43,933 nucleotides of DNA from Hyphomicrobiales bacterium (GTDB lineage: Bacteria; Pseudomonadota; Alphaproteobacteria; Rhizobiales; Xanthobacteraceae): assembly GCA_017305555.1 (NCBI GenBank), contig JAFKKM010000052.1, forward strand, positions 1 through 43,933. The letters are read 5' to 3'. Position numbers and translations under genes: made by a program. Under the pieces are notes generated by a model, which was given only the letters and a program-made list of their open reading frames with translations, was not told the origin of the DNA and ran no database searches. This document shows, piece by piece, positions 41,039 through 43,933 of the stretch (positions are counted from its first letter, which is position 1; each line of letters begins with the position of its first letter).

Positions 41039-42784
41039 TCACTGCGTGCCTTCGGAGCGGAACACCGCGATCGAGACCTGCTTGCCCTGGGAATAATTGT
41101 AGCCGTCGATGCGTGTCGCCACGTTGTAGCGCAGGCCGATAGCCTCGGCGCGTTGCGCGAACGCACGTTCCGAACGCGACTCCACCAGCGCGAAACGGCA
41201 ACTGCCTTGCAGCAGGAAGTCGGCCGCGCGCGAACCGTCCGTCAACAGCGTCGACGTTCCGGTCATGAACACGAGGCTCGGCTCGTGATAGCCGGCGGCG
41301 GCAGCCTTCGGCCCGACGCAGACGACGTTGCGCAGCGCGCGGGCGATCTCGACGCTGGGAAACAGCGGCGTTAGCGCGGGGACGATCACACCGTAGAATG
41401 CGATGCCGAGGAAAAGCGACGACGCCACCGCATTGAGCAGCGAGCGTTCGGCGCGGTAGTCATCGTAAAGCCACCACGCAAACAGCCCGAAGATCAGCGA
41501 CACTGCCACAAACGGCCACGCCAAAAATACCGGCTGGTGGGTGAAATTGATCGCCGCCACCACCGCGATCACCGAGGTGATGGCGGGAACCGCAAACCAC
41601 CACGCCGCGCCACGGATCACCCATGAGCGCGACAGGATGCGGCGCTCCAGCGCGCCTGCGATCAGAATGGCAATGGCGGGATAAAGCGGCAGCACGTAAT
41701 GCGGCAGCTTGGTGATGACGAGTTCGAACACGATCCACGACGGGATCAGCCACGCCAGCAGGAATTGCACACCGGGCTCGCGCCGCGCGCGCCAGATCGC
41801 TGGCGCCGCCATGCCGGCCAGCGGCGCGCCGGGCCAGAACGTCACCCAGAACAGAACGAAATAAGTCAGCGGCGGCGCGCCGTGGGATTCCTGCGCGTTG
41901 GCGAGCTTGCTCAGCATGTCGCCGCCGACGGAGTCGGCGAAGAAGGCATCACCCGCGCGCCAGAAGATCGCCACGAACCACGGCAGCACCAGCACCAGCA
42001 GCCATAGCAGGCCCCACAGCGGCCGCAACCGCCACAGCCAGTTGGCGGAGCGATCCATAATCGCCAGCGTGCCCACGGTGAGCACGACGAACATCAGGAT
42101 CAGCGGTCCCTTGAGCAGCACACCGCCAGCAATCGCCGTCCAGAAGATCACCGGCCATGCCCATGGCGGCCGGTCCGGGTCCTCGCCGCGCTGCCACGAC
42201 AGATAGACCCGCGCCAGCGCGCCCATCGCGGCGACCACGGTGAGCAACAGCATCGCATCGGTTTTCGCCAACCTCGCCTCGACGCCGAGCAGCACCGAAC
42301 TGCATAACAACAGGCTCGCCAGCACCGCGCTGCGTCGTGTGACGAAGGCCAGCGCCGCCCAATAGGTCAGCAGCACCGCGCCGATGGCGCCGAACAGCGA
42401 CGGCACGCGATAGAGCCAGATGCGCACCTGCGCGCGCGGCAGGCCGAGCGACGATGCCGTTTCCACCGCCGCTGCCTGGAGCCAGTAGATGCCAACCGGC
42501 TTCTTGTAGCGGACTTCGTCCTGGAAGCGGATGTCGACGAAATCGCCGGTCTCCACCATCTGCTTGGTGGCCTGCGCGAACCGGGCCTCGTCGCGATCGA
42601 TCGGCGGGATGTTGAAGAAGCCCGGCAGAAACATCAGAAAACCGCAGACCGCCAGAAACACCACGACGCGCCAATTGCTGACGGTGACGAAATTGATGAC
42701 GGTCACGAGTCCCCGGCCCGGATTGACCCGGTTGTTGGGCTCGCGTGGCGCTCCAAATCTGGACTGGTAGGCATTCTCGATCAT
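41039..42784 (-). CDS. ArnT-like GT39 membrane glycosyltransferase
   Basis: A 581-residue protein with a dozen or so hydrophobic helices in its first two thirds and a soluble periplasmic C-terminus. The first periplasmic loop has the acidic catalytic motif P-P-I-D-R-D-E-A-R-F-A-Q-A-T (D63, D65, E66), the ArnT/PMT-family hallmark. Then VRYKKPVGIYWLQAAAVE gives the K-P-P/V-x-x-Y-W motif. Relatives move aminoarabinose, galacturonate or mannose from undecaprenyl phosphate to lipid A or proteins. It opens the four-gene cassette and probably supplies the transferase step. The C-terminal HVVATRIDGYNYSQGKQV-like end is normal for the group. Confidence 0.88.
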   Translation of the reverse strand: MIENAYQSRFGAPREPNNRVNPGRGLVTVINFVTVSNWRVVVFLAVCGFLMFLPGFFNIPPIDRDEARFAQATKQMVETGDFVDIRFQDEVRYKKPVGIYWLQAAAVETASSLGLPRAQVRIWLYRVPSLFGAIGAVLLTYWAALAFVTRRSAVLASLLLCSSVLLGVEARLAKTDAMLLLTVVAAMGALARVYLSWQRGEDPDRPPWAWPVIFWTAIAGGVLLKGPLILMFVVLTVGTLAIMDRSANWLWRLRPLWGLLWLLVLVLPWFVAIFWRAGDAFFADSVGGDMLSKLANAQESHGAPPLTYFVLFWVTFWPGAPLAGMAAPAIWRARREPGVQFLLAWLIPSWIVFELVITKLPHYVLPLYPAIAILIAGALERRILSRSWVIRGAAWWFAVPAITSVIAVVAAINFTHQPVFLAWPFVAVSLIFGLFAWWLYDDYRAERSLLNAVASSLFLGIAFYGVIVPALTPLFPSVEIARALRNVVCVGPKAAAAGYHEPSLVFMTGTSTLLTDGSRAADFLLQGSCRFALVESRSERAFAQRAEAIGLRYNVATRIDGYNYSQGKQVSIAVFRSEGTQ

Positions 42785-42834
42785 CGGTTCCGCATACGAT
42801 GAAACCGACGGAGCGACAACCGGTTAGCCGGGCG

Positions 42835-43933
42835 TTATTGAATTCTGACGACGACTGTGTCCGCCGCGCCAGTCGCGTCCATCACGGTGAGGCGGACGAA
42901 ACCCGGCCCCGGCGGTTCGATGAACCGTTGCCGCCGGCTGTCGAAACCGCCGACAGCGACGCCGTTCACCATCATCGTCATCGGTAAAACGCCACCCGCT
43001 ACCTTGACCGGCAGCGCATTGGCCTCACCTTTTCGGCCTGCCATCGCATCGATCCGCGAGCCGTCCAGCGGGAACTGGATGTGCAGCGGCCGGGTGCGGC
43101 TCAGATCGAGCAGATCCCCGGCCTGCCGGAACCGGCGCAGCGGCAAAGGCAATTTCGCGTTGCTGGCGATCAGGGTTCCGTGCGGTGCTTTTGGCAGCGG
43201 CTGCGGCAGCTTGCCGGAACGGGCGAAGGCGTCGAACAGGATCGGCGCGGCAGCACCGCGCCCGACCAGGCCCGGAACCGGCGCGCCATCCGGCCGCCCG
43301 ACCCAGACACCCACCGTCATGCGGCCGTCGAAGCCGACCGACCACGCATCGCGATAGCCGTAGCTGGTGCCGGTCTTGAACGCGATCCGGTTGCGCACCG
43401 CGTTGTCGGGCGGCGGCGTTCCCATCAGCACATTACCGACCTGCCATGCTGCAACACGATCCATCAGCCGCAGCGGCTCCGGCGGCTTGTCGCCGCTTTG
43501 CCGGATTTCCTGCAACGGCACCGTGCTGCCGAGACGCGGAAAACCGCTGTAGAGTTGCACGAGGTCCTGCAAGGTAATGCCGACGCCGCCGAGCCCCATC
43601 GCCAGCCCCGGCACCTCGCCTTCGGGCAGCGTCAGATGCCCCCCCGCCTGCCGCAGCCGCGACGTCATGCGGCTGGCGCCGACGCGGTCGAGCAGCGCGA
43701 TGGCCGGAACGTTGAGCGACATCTGCAAGGCGTGACGCACCGACACCGTACCTTGGAAACTCATGTCGAAGTTCTCTGGCGCGTAAGCGCCGAAACGGAT
43801 CGGCCGGTCGTCGATCAGGCTTTCCGGGTGAACGATGCCATCCTCAAACGCCATGCCGTAGATGAACGGCTTCAGCGTCGAGCCGGGCGAGCGCACCGCG
43901 CGCGTCATGTCCACCTGCCCGGCGCGCCGCGTA
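42835..43933 (-). CDS. pbpC: Penicillin-binding protein 1C, C-terminal part (partial)
   Basis: The visible 365 codons cover the transpeptidase half and the C-terminal domain; the N-terminus with the glycosyltransferase domain is beyond the right edge. Visible motifs are the active-site Ser in RSPGSTLKPFIYG (S-x-x-K), the S-x-N motif in MSLNVPAIALL and the K-T-G motif in AFKTGTSYGYRDAW. After about 250 residues follows a beta-rich BiPBP_C-type domain (R-P-L-H-I-Q-F-P-L-D-G-S-R-I and VNGVAVGGFDSRRQRFI). Such proteins are often paired with an alpha-2-macroglobulin gene upstream, which would lie outside the window. It ends 50 bases before the ArnT-like gene in the same direction. Confidence 0.93.
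   Translation of the reverse strand, partial: TRRAGQVDMTRAVRSPGSTLKPFIYGMAFEDGIVHPESLIDDRPIRFGAYAPENFDMSFQGTVSVRHALQMSLNVPAIALLDRVGASRMTSRLRQAGGHLTLPEGEVPGLAMGLGGVGITLQDLVQLYSGFPRLGSTVPLQEIRQSGDKPPEPLRLMDRVAAWQVGNVLMGTPPPDNAVRNRIAFKTGTSYGYRDAWSVGFDGRMTVGVWVGRPDGAPVPGLVGRGAAAPILFDAFARSGKLPQPLPKAPHGTLIASNAKLPLPLRRFRQAGDLLDLSRTRPLHIQFPLDGSRIDAMAGRKGEANALPVKVAGGVLPMTMMVNGVAVGGFDSRRQRFIEPPGPGFVRLTVMDATGAADTVVVRIQ

Overview
The window looks like a chromosomal segment of a high-GC alphaproteobacterium, most likely Bradyrhizobiaceae/Nitrobacteraceae (Bradyrhizobium, Rhodopseudomonas, Afipia or Nitrobacter). The pointers are an aapJQMP amino-acid transporter, several small exported proteins of rhizobial type, a long palindromic intergenic repeat at 31065-31149 of the kind I associate with this family, and a glycosyltransferase cassette resembling rhizobial lipid A decoration systems. 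The assignment is by pattern recognition, not by a search.

Region 1 (1-12590) is the integrase-proximal end of a prophage. All genes are on the minus strand and overlap by a few bases: tyrosine integrase, portal, a GTA-gp10-like protein, DUF2158, prohead protease, HK97-type major capsid, capsid-associated protein, HNH nuclease, gp6-like connector, DUF3168, head closure, terminase small and large subunits, HK97 gp10-like, a second GTA-gp10-like chaperone, and a tape measure protein that runs off the left edge. The capsid gene is broken by an out-of-frame deletion, so this copy is probably defective. The right boundary is a duplicated 3' half of a tRNA-Asn(GTT) gene (12541-12590). Five copies of a GGGCAAC-type site lie between it and the integrase.

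Region 2 (12591-19654) is a mixed chromosomal stretch of small genes: exported proteins, a fatty acid desaturase, a GNAT acetyltransferase, a SAM methyltransferase, an HdeA-like protein and tRNA-Cys(GCA). The 5' half of the tRNA-Cys gene is repeated 754 bp away, and two small genes lie between the copies.

Region 3 (19655-29579) has a DTW-domain tRNA-modifying enzyme, then a complete MdtABC/MuxABC-type efflux operon read leftward: outer-membrane NodT-type lipoprotein, membrane fusion protein and two different RND permeases.

Region 4 (30019-37233) groups sulfur amino-acid enzymes with amino-acid uptake. cysK converges on the aapJQMP operon, and aapJ is divergent from a cystathionine beta-lyase-like gene.

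Region 5 (37328-43933) carries a Na/phosphate cotransporter with a PhoU-like tail. It converges on a tightly overlapping four-gene envelope cassette (ArnT-like GT39, PAP2 phosphatase, polyprenyl-phosphate GT2, small LAB_N membrane protein), followed at the right edge by a truncated penicillin-binding protein 1C gene.
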